64,000 bases of DNA from Streptomyces albus subsp. albus (GTDB lineage: Bacteria; Actinomycetota; Actinomycetes; Streptomycetales; Streptomycetaceae). Where the stretch lies: the NCBI RefSeq assembly GCF_000719865.1, contig NZ_JOID01000024.1, forward strand, positions 22,936-86,935, written 5' to 3'. Position 1 is the first letter of the stretch. Each line of letters begins with the position of its first letter. Below are positions 1 to 7,993 of this stretch, piece by piece. The translations under genes and the position numbers were made by a program. The notes under the pieces are model-generated. The model saw nothing but the letters and a program-made list of their open reading frames with translations, made no database searches and had not been told where the DNA came from.

Positions 1-358
1 TTCCTGGGACGGGGCGGAGAGCGCCGCGGCTTGGCTCGGGGCGCGGCTGGAGGAGTACGCGCCGCGCTGCGAACCCCCGGTCGACGGTGGCGCCGCCCGT
101 CTGCGTGGGCTGGTCGGCCGGCTGACCGGCACGCTGCTGCGGGGCGGGGACGTGTCCCTCGGCTACTACCTCGGAGCACCCGCCTTTCTGTCCCTGGCCG
201 TCGTGGCCTGCTCCCCCAATCGCGCCGCGCCGGGGCTGCCCTGCCCGGAACGAGCGGGCGACGGGGCAGACGGCCTGGCGGACGGCCGGGCGGCAGTCCG
301 GGATGGGGGCCCGGGATTCCGTCCGGCTCCGGACTTGGGTGCGCATCCGGCCGCGTAG
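1..358 (+). CDS. C-terminal part of an unrecognised hypothetical protein
   Basis: The window opens inside this reading frame, which runs through 118 codons to a TAG at 356-358. The visible part has a charged stretch with a possible helix (residues about 1-50), then a short hydrophobic strand-like segment ending in CSPN, and finally a Gly/Ala/Pro-rich tail that looks disordered. Third-position GC is high, as expected for a real Streptomyces gene. I do not recognise the family and the start lies outside the window. The next gene is convergent on the other strand. Confidence 0.5.
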   Translation, partial: SWDGAESAAAWLGARLEEYAPRCEPPVDGGAARLRGLVGRLTGTLLRGGDVSLGYYLGAPAFLSLAVVACSPNRAAPGLPCPERAGDGADGLADGRAAVRDGGPGFRPAPDLGAHPAA

Positions 359-400
359 GCGGTGCGGGGCGGTGTCCGCCCCGGCGTGGCGCGCCTCGCG

Positions 401-1186
401 TCAGCCGCCCACGTCCACGTTGTTGTTCGGGGCGCCGTCGCCCTCCGGCGGGAGGTCTCCCCGCTCCGGCTGCTGTCCGCCGCCGCCCGCGCCGCCCGTG
501 CCCTCGCCGCCCGTGCCTCCCCTGTCCGGGAGCGGCGGGAGCAGGGCGTGCAGTTCCGCGTCGTCCGCCGGGCGTACGTCCCTGGCCCCGCTGCGCAGGA
601 TCCCGCGGTCGGCGCTCTCCCGGTCGGCGGTCAGCCGCACCACGTGGCCGTCCTCCGGACGGGCGTACTCGTGCGCGTCGCCCGACGTCCGGTACCAGGC
701 GTCGCCGTCCCGCTCGCACGCCACCTTCCCGCCCCCACCGCCACCGTCCGCGAAGGAGAGAGGCGTTCGCTCGCACTCCTCCCTGTCCCGCAACGTCCCC
801 CGGCCCACCGACAGTTGGACCGTCCCGCCGCCCGACGCGGCGACGTACATCGCCGAGAAGCCATCGCCGCCGTAGACACCGGCCGACTGCTGTGCGCGTC
901 TGAAGCCCGGCACCTCGGCCACGTAGATCAGCTCGATCGCCGAGCCCATCCGCCGTGCCCGCTCCTCGAGTTGGGCCCTCGGCGGCACGGAGGCACCGGC
1001 TGATCCGGCTGATCCGGGCGATCCGGCGGTGGCGGGGGCGCCGGCCGCCGTGGGGGGACCTCCGTCCTCACCCGCCGGGCGCTTCGTACCGCAGCCGGTG
1101 AGAACGGCGACGGCGGTGACGGCCGTGACGGCGGCCAGGGTCAGCGGTAACAGCGTGGCACCGGTGGCGCGGCGGTCGGATGTCAT
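401..1186 (-). CDS. putative secreted lipoprotein, function unknown
   Basis: A 261-residue protein starts with a short basic segment, a hydrophobic helix and a lipobox ending Leu-Thr-Gly-Cys near residue 33, so it should be lipid-anchored outside the membrane. After the Cys comes a Gly/Ala/Pro-rich linker, a folded-looking middle part with two more Cys (ECERT and ACERD), and a Gly/Glu-rich tail. I chose the ATG at 1186. An ATG three codons upstream at 1195 is possible, but neither has a strong Shine-Dalgarno sequence. The family is not recognised, and its neighbours do not suggest a role. Confidence 0.7.
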   Translation of the reverse strand: MTSDRRATGATLLPLTLAAVTAVTAVAVLTGCGTKRPAGEDGGPPTAAGAPATAGSPGSAGSAGASVPPRAQLEERARRMGSAIELIYVAEVPGFRRAQQSAGVYGGDGFSAMYVAASGGGTVQLSVGRGTLRDREECERTPLSFADGGGGGGKVACERDGDAWYRTSGDAHEYARPEDGHVVRLTADRESADRGILRSGARDVRPADDAELHALLPPLPDRGGTGGEGTGGAGGGGQQPERGDLPPEGDGAPNNNVDVGG

Positions 1187-1428
1187 GCCTCGCATCCTGC
1201 CGCACGCGCCGGCGGCGGGGGAGTCCGCTCGCCCCGCCCGAGGGCGGGGAGTCGCCTCGGCCCCGGTGTGACGGGGCGATGGGCGCAGGCCGCGGCGGAG
1301 CCGCCGTCAGCCGGCCGGCTCCGCCGCGCCCCCCGTCGTTCAGCCGGGCGCCTCACCGTCCCCCGTTGTTCCCCGGAGGCGCCCCGCTGGGTTCCGTCGT
1401 CCTGCTGTCGTGCCTCTGTCCCGTGTGC

Positions 1429-2019
1429 TCAGTCGGGGATCAGTTCGCCGTCCTCCACATGGAAGCGGTGGACCGGTGAGCAGCCGATGGACGGGGTGAT
1501 CAGCAGACTGATCTCGATCGACTCCAACTCGGCGTTGGACGTCGAGAATTCGCAGACCGCGCCGTCGCCCGTCAGCGGGAACCAGAACCAGCCGTCCCGC
1601 TCTCCGACGATCGCCCGGTCCTCCTCGGCCCAGCGGCCGCGCTCCTTGGTGAAGATGGCCAGCCGGACGGTGGCGGCCAGGCGGTCGACGCGTGAGCGCA
1701 CCGCCGTCAGCGTGATCAGACGGTCGTCGCCGAGCACGGCGGCCGCGATCCGCTCCGTCCGGTGGGGACGGTAGCGGTCGGCGTCGGCGGCCCCGGTGGC
1801 CCCGACCGCCTGCGTCGTCCGCCCGGCCTCGCTCGCCGTGGCGCCGCTCGTCCCGGGCAGCAGGGCCGCGCCGCACAGGGCCGTCACGGCGAGCAGGGTG
1901 GCGGCGCGCCTGCGGGGGCCGCGGCGGCCGCGGGCCGGCTCGTCGCCGGCCGCGTGCGGCTCGGGGCGTCCCGGCTGTTCCGACTGTTCCGGCTGTCCCG
2001 GGTGGGTTCGATACCTCAT
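1429..2019 (-). CDS. putative secreted protein, function unknown
   Basis: A 196-residue protein with a long Arg-rich N-terminal region followed by a hydrophobic core (ATLLAVTALCGAALL) and an Ala-rich cleavage region, consistent with a Sec or Tat-like signal peptide. The mature part is about 130 residues, alternates strand-like hydrophobics with charged residues, and has two Cys (CEFS and GCSP) that could form a disulfide. The ATG at 2019 is chosen because AGGAGA sits seven bases upstream. The open frame continues further upstream but has no better start. The family is not recognised. Confidence 0.7.
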   Translation of the reverse strand: MRYRTHPGQPEQSEQPGRPEPHAAGDEPARGRRGPRRRAATLLAVTALCGAALLPGTSGATASEAGRTTQAVGATGAADADRYRPHRTERIAAAVLGDDRLITLTAVRSRVDRLAATVRLAIFTKERGRWAEEDRAIVGERDGWFWFPLTGDGAVCEFSTSNAELESIEISLLITPSIGCSPVHRFHVEDGELIPD

Positions 2020-2303
2020 GTGTCTCCTTCTCTTCGCGAGGAGCGGGCGCGGCGGTTGGACGGAACGTCCGTACCGCCGGAAAACGCCCCTTTTCACTCC
2101 TCTGGGTTGGCAGACACATAACCGACGAATGCGGTTGCACCCGGCCACCCGAACGGAGCATTCCGGGTTTTCCGGGCTGCCTTCGGGCGGGCACGTTGCG
2201 CGGGCGGCCGGCTCCGCGCGGTGCGTACGGGCCCGGCCTCGGCGCCCGCTCCCGCCGGGCCCGCGCCGGGTGGCCTCTGCCCGCCGAGCCCCCGTCGTTC
2301 CGG

Positions 2304-3137
2304 CTAGATGGCCGTCTGCTTCGAGGTGGCGTGGAGGGAACCGAGCAGGTTGAGGGCCTGGGCGCTGGGGCTGCCGGGTTCGGCCTGGTAGACGACGAGT
2401 TGCTGGCCCGGGGCATCGCGTACGTCGAAGGCCTGGTAGGTGAGGTTCAGGGTGCCGACCTCGGGGTGGAGGAAATGCTTGGCGTCCTGGGTCTTGCCAC
2501 GCACGGCGTGGGCGGTCCACAGCCGGGTGAAGTCGGCGCTGTGCGCGGTGAGGACGCGGACGAGTTCCCGCAGCCGCGGGTTCTCCGGGTCGAGGCCGGC
2601 CGCCTGGCGCAGATGGCCCACGGTGGCCTGTGCCGTGCGGCTCCACCGGGTGTAGAACTGTCGGCCCGCCGGGTCGAGGAAGGTCATGCGGGCCAGGTTG
2701 TCCGCCTGCTCGAAGGGTGAGTGCAGGGCCTCGGCCAAGGCGTTGGCGGCCAGGATGTCCAAGGTCCGGTTGATGACGAACGCCGGGGAGCCCGGGTGCC
2801 CGTCCAGCAGCCGGCGAAGGGCGGGAGTGACCCGGTCCGTGGTGTGGGCGAACTGGTTGCCCGGCACCGTCCCGGCCAGCTGGTGCAGGTGCGCGTGGGC
2901 GTCGGGGTCCAGGCGCAGGGCCCGGCCGAGCGCGTCGAGCACCTGGGCCGAGGGGTGGCGTTCGCGTCCCTGTTCCAGGCGGGTGTAGTAATCCGCGCTC
3001 ATCCCGGCCAGGACGGCGACCTCTTCACGGCGCAGTCCGGCGACTCTGCGCACGCCGCAGCTCGCCATGCCGACCTCCTGCGGCCGCAGTGCCGCTCTGC
3101 GCGCGCGCAGGAACTCTCCCAGGGGGTTGTCGGTCAT
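2304..3137 (-). CDS. helix-turn-helix regulator with MmyB-type ligand-binding domain
   Basis: A 277-residue cytoplasmic regulator. Residues about 5-80 form an XRE-type HTH (LRREEVAVLAGMSADYYTRL followed by EQGRERHPS). The rest matches the MmyB-like ligand-binding domain common in actinobacteria, with the typical MTFLDPAGRQFY segment. Proteins of this family usually repress or activate a divergent oxidoreductase gene. That arrangement is seen here: an Atu4866-SDR pair starts 141 bp away on the other strand, and the gap holds a 25-bp palindrome. Regulation of that pair and of itself is inferred; the ligand is unknown. Confidence 0.88.
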   Translation of the reverse strand: MTDNPLGEFLRARRAALRPQEVGMASCGVRRVAGLRREEVAVLAGMSADYYTRLEQGRERHPSAQVLDALGRALRLDPDAHAHLHQLAGTVPGNQFAHTTDRVTPALRRLLDGHPGSPAFVINRTLDILAANALAEALHSPFEQADNLARMTFLDPAGRQFYTRWSRTAQATVGHLRQAAGLDPENPRLRELVRVLTAHSADFTRLWTAHAVRGKTQDAKHFLHPEVGTLNLTYQAFDVRDAPGQQLVVYQAEPGSPSAQALNLLGSLHATSKQTAI

Positions 3138-3168
3138 GTCCTCAGCCTAAGCCGCAGGGACGGCGTGT

Positions 3169-3193
3169 TGCCTGGGTGCGGTGCACCCGGGCA
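3169..3193. promoter_or_regulatory. imperfect palindrome, candidate operator of the HTH regulator
   Basis: Two 11-base arms (TGCCTGGGTGC and GCACCCGGGCA, 10 of 11 complementary) are separated by GGT. The palindrome lies between the divergent HTH gene (start 3137) and the Atu4866 gene (start 3278), where an operator for mutual control would be expected. Binding is inferred only. Confidence 0.45.
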
Positions 3194-3277
3194 GGACACG
3201 TCCTGGTCGCCCGTCTTTGACCTGTCCAGACTCGGTTGGGCGGACGGATCCGCACCCATCGACGAGGGGAGTTCGTC

Positions 3278-3544
3278 ATGACAGCGAACACGGACGAGGG
3301 CCATCACGACGTGGTCGGCATGTGGGTGACCGCGGACGGTCACATCCGCCAGGAGCTGCGGGCGGACGGCCGGTACGACGAGGCCCGCGGCAACCGAAGC
3401 AGCGCCTACACGGGCCGCTACACGGTGACCGGCAGCCACATCGATTACGTCGACGACTCCGGGTTCACCGCGACGGGCGACATCCGTGACGGTGTGCTCC
3501 ATCACGAGCACCTGGTGCTCCATCGAGAGGAAACGCAGGCATGA
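3278..3544 (+). CDS. Atu4866-domain small protein
   Basis: An 88-residue protein whose whole length fits the Atu4866 family: VGMWVTADGHIRQELRADG, then GRYDEARG, an AYTGRYTVTG strand and YVDDSGFTATG. Members are small beta-rich proteins often placed beside short-chain dehydrogenases; their biochemical role is not established. The ATG at 3278 has GGGGAG six bases upstream and is preferred over an in-frame start at 3236. Its stop overlaps the ATG of the next gene (ATGA), so the two are probably translationally coupled. Control by the divergent HTH regulator is likely. Confidence 0.85.
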   Translation: MTANTDEGHHDVVGMWVTADGHIRQELRADGRYDEARGNRSSAYTGRYTVTGSHIDYVDDSGFTATGDIRDGVLHHEHLVLHREETQA

Positions 3545-4275
3545 CGGACGCAACCAAGGTCGTGGCGGTCACCGGAGCGAGCAGCGGGATCGGAGAGGCG
3601 ACCGCCCGCCGGCTCGCCGCCGACGGCCACAGCTTGTTCCTCGGGGCGCGACGCGCCGATCGTCTCGAAGCGCTGGCCGAGGAGATCACCACCGCGGGCG
3701 GCATCGCGGCGTTCCGGCGGCTGGATGTCACGGATGCCGCCGATGTCCGGGCCTTCATGTCCGCCGCCCGTGAGCGCTACGACCGAGTGGACGTGGTGGT
3801 CAACAACGCCGGCGTGATGCCGCTCTCGCCGCTGGAAGCGCTGAAGACGGATGAATGGGACCGGATGATCGACGTGAACGTGCGGGGAGTCCTGCACGGT
3901 ATCGCCGCCGCCCTGCCCGCTATGCGCGCTCAGGGCGGCGGGCACTTCGTGAACATCGCCTCCGTCGGCGCGTACGAGGTCTCTCCCACCGCCGCCGTCT
4001 ACTGCGCGACCAAATTCGCCGTACGCGCCATTTCCGAAGGACTGCGCCAGGAGTCCACCGGGGACATCAGGGTCACTCTCGTCTCCCCGGGCGTGACCGA
4101 GTCCGAACTCGCCGAGGGCATCTCCGACCCCGCTGCCAGGGAGGCCATGAAGACCTACCGCGCCGTGGCTCTGCCCGCCTCCGCCATAGCGAAGGCCATC
4201 GCCTACGCCATTTCCCAGCCTTCGCAGGTCGATGTCAACGAAATCGTCGTCCGCCCCACCGCAAGCGCCCAATGA
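3541..4275 (+). CDS. short-chain dehydrogenase/reductase (SDR)
   Basis: A 244-residue classical SDR, the usual size. It shows the cofactor motif TGASSGIG at about residues 11-18, the NNAGV motif near 88, the catalytic Ser in NIASVG, and the YCATK Tyr-Lys pair near 155-159. An Arg-Arg pair after the second strand (LGARRADR) suggests NADP(H) preference. It should reduce or oxidise a small carbonyl or alcohol compound in the cytoplasm; the substrate cannot be read from sequence. It is translationally coupled to the Atu4866 gene and is the likely target of the divergent HTH regulator. Confidence 0.93.
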   Translation: MTDATKVVAVTGASSGIGEATARRLAADGHSLFLGARRADRLEALAEEITTAGGIAAFRRLDVTDAADVRAFMSAARERYDRVDVVVNNAGVMPLSPLEALKTDEWDRMIDVNVRGVLHGIAAALPAMRAQGGGHFVNIASVGAYEVSPTAAVYCATKFAVRAISEGLRQESTGDIRVTLVSPGVTESELAEGISDPAAREAMKTYRAVALPASAIAKAIAYAISQPSQVDVNEIVVRPTASAQ

Positions 4276-4467
4276 CCCGCGTTGACGCCCCGCATGGTGG
4301 ACGCGGCAGTGTCGACCACACCGGCGCCGAGCCGCCCTGAGTGGTCTCCGCCCGCCTCGCGCCACACGGCGCCCCGGAGAGGCGGCGGGCGGCCTCGGCT
4401 TCCTCGGTCCGCGGCAGCGCAGGCGGCTCCGGGCCCGGGCCGGCGCCGGGCCGCGTGCGGCCGCCCG

Positions 4468-5055
4468 TCAGCCCCGGCCGGGCGGGGTCCAGGCGGGGTC
4501 GCGGCCGATCAGTGCCAGCAGCCTCTCGAACTCCGGGGCGTCGTCCGCCACCGGTACGGGCTCCCCGAAGGCCCCGTACTGCCGCCCCATCGGCGCCATC
4601 TCGGCCACCGGCCCGGCGAGTTCGCGGACGCAGTCCGGGTCCGGGGTGAAGCCCTGGCCGGTGGCCCGGGCCAGATCCCAGGCGTGGACGTTGAGGTCGA
4701 GCAGGATCATGTGGCCCACGGTGCGCGCCGGCAGGTCCATCGCCCCGGTACGGCCCTCCTCCGCGCCCGGCGCCGCCCACGCCTCGGCCAGGCGCTCGGT
4801 CTCCTCGGCGAAGGCGTCCCGCCAGCCGTCGCCGATCCGGGCGAGGTGGTCGGGGGTGGTGGCGAAGTCCGCCTCCTTCCGGGCGGCCAGCGCCTGGAAG
4901 CCGATGACCACGTGGAGGAGGTGGTTGAGCAGGTCGCGCACGGTGTAGTCGGCGCAGGGCGTGGGCGCGCCGAGCCGCTCGTCGCCGATACTCCGGACGA
5001 CCGGCACGGCCTGCCGCGCCGCCGCTTCGAGCAGTTCGCTGATCTTCGTCGTCAT
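4468..5055 (-). CDS. TIGR03086-type DinB-like metal-binding protein
   Basis: A 195-residue protein of the mycothiol-dependent maleylpyruvate isomerase/DinB fold. It has the early PCADYTVRDLLNHLLHVVIG segment and a later GHMILLDLNVHAWDLARATGQ helix. His residues in LNHLLH and VHAWD are the expected metal ligands of this four-helix bundle. Many members are thiol-dependent transferases using mycothiol, but the substrate is unknown. The ATG at 5055 was chosen because the family starts about ten residues before PCADY; a longer frame upstream adds an Arg/Pro-rich piece without similarity. It is divergent from an AraC-type regulator. Confidence 0.88.
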   Translation of the reverse strand: MTTKISELLEAAARQAVPVVRSIGDERLGAPTPCADYTVRDLLNHLLHVVIGFQALAARKEADFATTPDHLARIGDGWRDAFAEETERLAEAWAAPGAEEGRTGAMDLPARTVGHMILLDLNVHAWDLARATGQGFTPDPDCVRELAGPVAEMAPMGRQYGAFGEPVPVADDAPEFERLLALIGRDPAWTPPGRG

Positions 5056-5135
5056 GCGCCCGACGGTACGAGGCACCGGCCGGGGCCGGCTTGAAGAAAC
5101 GCGACATAGGATCGCCGGCATGGCAGGCGGTCGGT

Positions 5136-6026
5136 ATGGCGGGTCCGCGGCGTGACACCCGGGGCATCGTGGACGCCCCGGAACTCCTCGCGCGCGTACG
5201 GTTCCGGCGCCGCCTGCCGTACGCCGAGCCGCTGCGCCGGTACGTGGAGCACTACTGGCTGATCGACTGGGATCTGGCCGAGCCGTACGCCACCCACGTC
5301 GTGCCGCACCCCAGCGTCAACCTCGTCTTCCAGCGGTACGGGAACGGGACGGGGCCCGGCTCCGGGGCTGGATCCGGATTCGAATCCGGTTTCGGTGAAC
5401 TCAGCGGGATCGGGCTGGAGTTGTTCACCCGGAAGCTGGCGGGGACCGGGCGGGTGTGCGGGGTGCAGTTCCGGCCGGGCGGCTTCCGGCCGTTCGCGCC
5501 CGGTTGGCCGGTGTCGCACTGGACGGGGCGGCGGCTGCCGCACACCGAGGTCTTCCCCGATCCCGGCGGCTCCGGCGCCGTCGGCGGCTCCGGCCTGCTC
5601 GCCGCCCCCGGCTCGGCGGGCGCCCCGGCCGCCGTCCTGGAGCCGGCGGAGGAGGACGAACGCGTCGCCGCCCTCGACTCCTTCCTCCTCGCGGCCGGCC
5701 CGGAGCCGGACCCGCGGGCGGACCTGGCGATGGACCTCGTCCACCGCATCCGTACGGACCGCTCCATCCGCCGGGTCGCCGACTTCGCCGCCGCGGAGGG
5801 GGTGTCGGTGCGTTCGCTGCAACGGCTGTTCACCGCCTACGTGGGCGTCGGCCCGAAGTGGGTGCTCCTGCGCTACCGGATCCACGAGGCCCTGGAGCGG
5901 GCGACCGGGGAGACGGCCGTGGACTGGCCCCGGCTCGCGGCCGACCTCGGCTACAGCGATCAGGCTCATCTCGTACGGGACTTCACGGCGACGGTGGGCG
6001 TGCCGCCGACCGCTTACGCACGCTGA
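5136..6026 (+). CDS. AraC-family transcriptional regulator
   Basis: A 296-residue regulator. The N-terminal half (RYVEHYWLIDWDL, then THVVPHPSVNLVFQ and GVQFRPGGFRPF) matches the sensing domain often seen in actinobacterial AraC proteins (DUF6597-like). A Gly/Ser-rich insert lies around residues 50-70. The C-terminal ~100 residues hold the double HTH (VADFAAAEGVSVRSLQRLF and LAADLGYSDQAHLVRDF). The ATG at 5136 follows AGGCGG by five bases, whereas an upstream TTG at 5091 has no ribosome site. It is divergent from the DinB-like gene, a probable target. Confidence 0.88.
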   Translation: MAGPRRDTRGIVDAPELLARVRFRRRLPYAEPLRRYVEHYWLIDWDLAEPYATHVVPHPSVNLVFQRYGNGTGPGSGAGSGFESGFGELSGIGLELFTRKLAGTGRVCGVQFRPGGFRPFAPGWPVSHWTGRRLPHTEVFPDPGGSGAVGGSGLLAAPGSAGAPAAVLEPAEEDERVAALDSFLLAAGPEPDPRADLAMDLVHRIRTDRSIRRVADFAAAEGVSVRSLQRLFTAYVGVGPKWVLLRYRIHEALERATGETAVDWPRLAADLGYSDQAHLVRDFTATVGVPPTAYAR

Positions 6027-6114
6027 GGGGCGGGCCGCGGCCTTGGCGGCCCGGCCCCATCCCCGTCCCCTGGTTCCCGTCCGGTTCCGGCTCGGCGCCA
6101 ACTCCCCGCAGAAC

Positions 6115-6159
6115 GCAAAGGATTACTTGCAAAGAACCTATTGCAAGGGAGTCTTTGCA
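6115..6159. promoter_or_regulatory. TTGCAA/CTTTGCA repeat cluster, candidate operator
   Basis: Immediately before the ArsR-like gene are GCAAAG (6115-6120), TTGCAAAG (6127-6134), TTGCAAGG (6141-6148) and the inverted CTTTGCA (6153-6159). TGCAAAG and CTTTGCA are exact inverted copies, and the two TTGCAA are 14 bp apart in direct order. The cluster overlaps the ribosome site and start codon, as expected for an autorepressor operator. Binding is inferred. Confidence 0.55.
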
Positions 6160-6968
6160 TGCCTACTCTGAGGGACATGAGCCAGAACGAAGCCGCGGAT
6201 TCGGAAGACCCCGCCCGCGCCGGGGACACCGGCCACCCCGTGACTGCCGGAGACCCCGGCCACCGGGAAGGCGCCGCAGACCGCCCGACCGCCGAAGACT
6301 CGCCGTCGCCCGAGGCCGGCGGCCCGGCCCCGGGCGACGGCATCGCGGAGCACGTACGGTCGCTCGACCCGCGCTCCCTGCGCGGGCTCGCGCACCCGCT
6401 GCGGATCCGGCTGCTCGGCGCGCTGCGCGAGTACGGCCCCGCCACCGCCTCCCAACTCGGCGCCCGGCTGAGCGAGTCGAGCGGTGCCACCAGCTACCAC
6501 CTGCGGCAGCTCGCCGAGCACGGCTTCGTCGTGGACGTACCCGAGCTGGGGACGGCGCGGGAGCGGTGGTGGCGGGCGGCGCAGCGGGGCATCCAGTCCC
6601 GGACCGCGGACTTCGCCGGCCACCCGGACCCGGCCGTGCGGGGCGCGCTGAACCTCCTCCTCCACGAGGTGGCGACCATCCACGCCCAGGAGCTGAGCAC
6701 CTGGCTCGGCACCATGAACGAGTGGTCCGAGGAGTGGCGCGACGCCGGGGAGGTGAGCGACTACAGCATGCGGCTCACGCCCGAGTTGGCCAAGGAGATG
6801 AACCAGGAGCTCCAGCAGGTCATCGAGGGCTACCGCGAACGGGCCGTCCGGGCCGGGACGGAGGGCTCGGCTCCGGTCCGGGTCCATGTCCACGCCTTCC
6901 CGCGCGCGGAGGAGAAACCGGACGGGCCCGGGGACCGTCGGCCCGGACCCGGTCCCGCGCCCGCGTGA
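6159..6968 (+). CDS. ArsR-like winged-helix transcriptional regulator
   Basis: A 269-residue protein with a disordered N-terminal region of about 55 residues, then a winged helix (LRGLAHPLRIRLLGALREYG, ATASQLGARLSESSGATSYH, LRQLAEHGFV and the wing ERWWRAA). After it comes a helical domain ending in a Pro-rich tail. The HPLRIRLL and SGATSYHLRQL segments are typical of ArsR/HTH_20 regulators, which often control a neighbouring exporter; none is adjacent here. The ATG at 6159 is preceded by AAGGGA eight bases away; an ATG at 6177 is the alternative. The repeat cluster at 6115-6159 suggests autoregulation. Confidence 0.88.
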   Translation: MPTLRDMSQNEAADSEDPARAGDTGHPVTAGDPGHREGAADRPTAEDSPSPEAGGPAPGDGIAEHVRSLDPRSLRGLAHPLRIRLLGALREYGPATASQLGARLSESSGATSYHLRQLAEHGFVVDVPELGTARERWWRAAQRGIQSRTADFAGHPDPAVRGALNLLLHEVATIHAQELSTWLGTMNEWSEEWRDAGEVSDYSMRLTPELAKEMNQELQQVIEGYRERAVRAGTEGSAPVRVHVHAFPRAEEKPDGPGDRRPGPGPAPA

Positions 6969-7270
6969 CCTCCTGAAACCGGGCTCCGGGGCAGGCCGCG
7001 TCCGGCCCGACTCCCGGTTCCGCGAAGGGGGTTCGAGCCGACCGGAGGGGCCGGACCCCGTGAAAAACCCTTAGCCAAAGCACTGGGCGGAACGGCAGGC
7101 TGAGTCACCGAACCGCTCCGCGTTTCCGCCGGCTCCGTCCCGGCATGTACCGCATCCGGGCGGCCCTCCGCCATGCCCGCTCCGCCCGTCCGCGGCAGAC
7201 CGCCCCCGCACCGCCCCTGCACTCGCGTTTCGTCCGCCACCTGCCACAACGCGCCCTACGGAGACCCCTC
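6969..7270. other. gene-less stretch
   Basis: About 300 bp with no convincing coding frame. It contains several short GC palindromes, among them GGGGCCGGACCCC near 7040-7050, which might end the upstream transcript. No clear promoter is visible. Confidence 0.4.
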
Positions 7271-7537
7271 ATGCACTGTGACATCCATCTACGGCTCCAC
7301 GAGATACGGGCCACCGAACTACGCCGCGACGCCGGCACCGCCCTCCCCTTCCCGGAGCCCCCGCCGGGCCCCCGCTTCCCCACTGGTGCCGACTCCGGCC
7401 TGGGGGACCGAGCCGGCCTCCGGCCTCCGCTGCCGCTGCCGCTGCGCAGCCGGGTGGGGTGGACGCTGGTGGAGGTCGGGCTCCGTCTCGTACAGCAGCC
7501 GGGGAAGCGGCTGAGGACGGAGTTGCTCCGTGGTTGA
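7271..7537 (+). CDS. small hypothetical protein, Streptomyces type
   Basis: An 88-residue protein beginning MHCDIHLRLHEIRATELR, a start I recognise from short hypothetical proteins common in Streptomyces. It has a Pro-rich middle and ends with a helix (GWTLVEVGLRLVQQ). There is no signal peptide or known domain. The ATG at 7271 has GGAGA six bases upstream; an upstream in-frame ATG at 7145 would add 42 Arg/Ala-rich residues with no support. Function unknown. Confidence 0.6.
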   Translation: MHCDIHLRLHEIRATELRRDAGTALPFPEPPPGPRFPTGADSGLGDRAGLRPPLPLPLRSRVGWTLVEVGLRLVQQPGKRLRTELLRG

Positions 7538-7639
7538 CACGCCATGCGGGCCACGCCCGAGGCGTCGGGCCGGGGCACGGCCCACCCGAGCGGTACCTCT
7601 GCCGAGCCGCTTTCGTCCGGATCACCACGGGGGCGAGCG

Positions 7640-7963
7640 ATGACGGCGGTCCCCGGGCGGCACCCCGGAGCGGCGCGACCCGGAACCGGCGCCGCCGAGA
7701 ACGGCCTGCGGCAGCTGCTCAACGAGTGGGACCCGATCGGCGTCGCCGACGAGGTGCGGGACGAGTACGACTGCATGCTCGCCCCCTTGCTCCAGCGCCT
7801 CCGGAGCGGCGCCGGCCAGGCGGAGATCCGCGAGTTCCTGCGGCGCGAACTGGAGGACCACTTCGGTCTCAACCCCCGGGGACTGCGGCCGGACGCGATG
7901 GCCGCCCGAGTGACCGCCTGGTGGACATCCGCCGACGGGGCCGGTGACACCGGCTGCGTGTAG
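7640..7963 (+). CDS. small hypothetical protein (possibly DUF1871-like)
   Basis: A 107-residue acidic, mostly helical protein. The core LLNEWDPIGVADEV, YDCMLAPLLQRLRSG and ELEDHFGLNP resembles small DUF1871-like proteins, in which a WDPIG motif and a Tyr/Asp pair are typical. The function of that family is unknown. The ATG at 7640 follows a purine-rich GGGGGCGAGCG. It ends 30 bp before the convergent pentapeptide gene. The family match is from pattern memory and is moderate. Confidence 0.6.
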   Translation: MTAVPGRHPGAARPGTGAAENGLRQLLNEWDPIGVADEVRDEYDCMLAPLLQRLRSGAGQAEIREFLRRELEDHFGLNPRGLRPDAMAARVTAWWTSADGAGDTGCV

Positions 7964-7993
7964 CCACTCCTTCAGATCTTCTGGTCGCCGCCG

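Noticed and set aside
3134..3553. Open frame on the - strand across the Atu4866 gene
   Set aside because: It is antisense to a well-recognised protein and covers the regulator-SDR promoter region.
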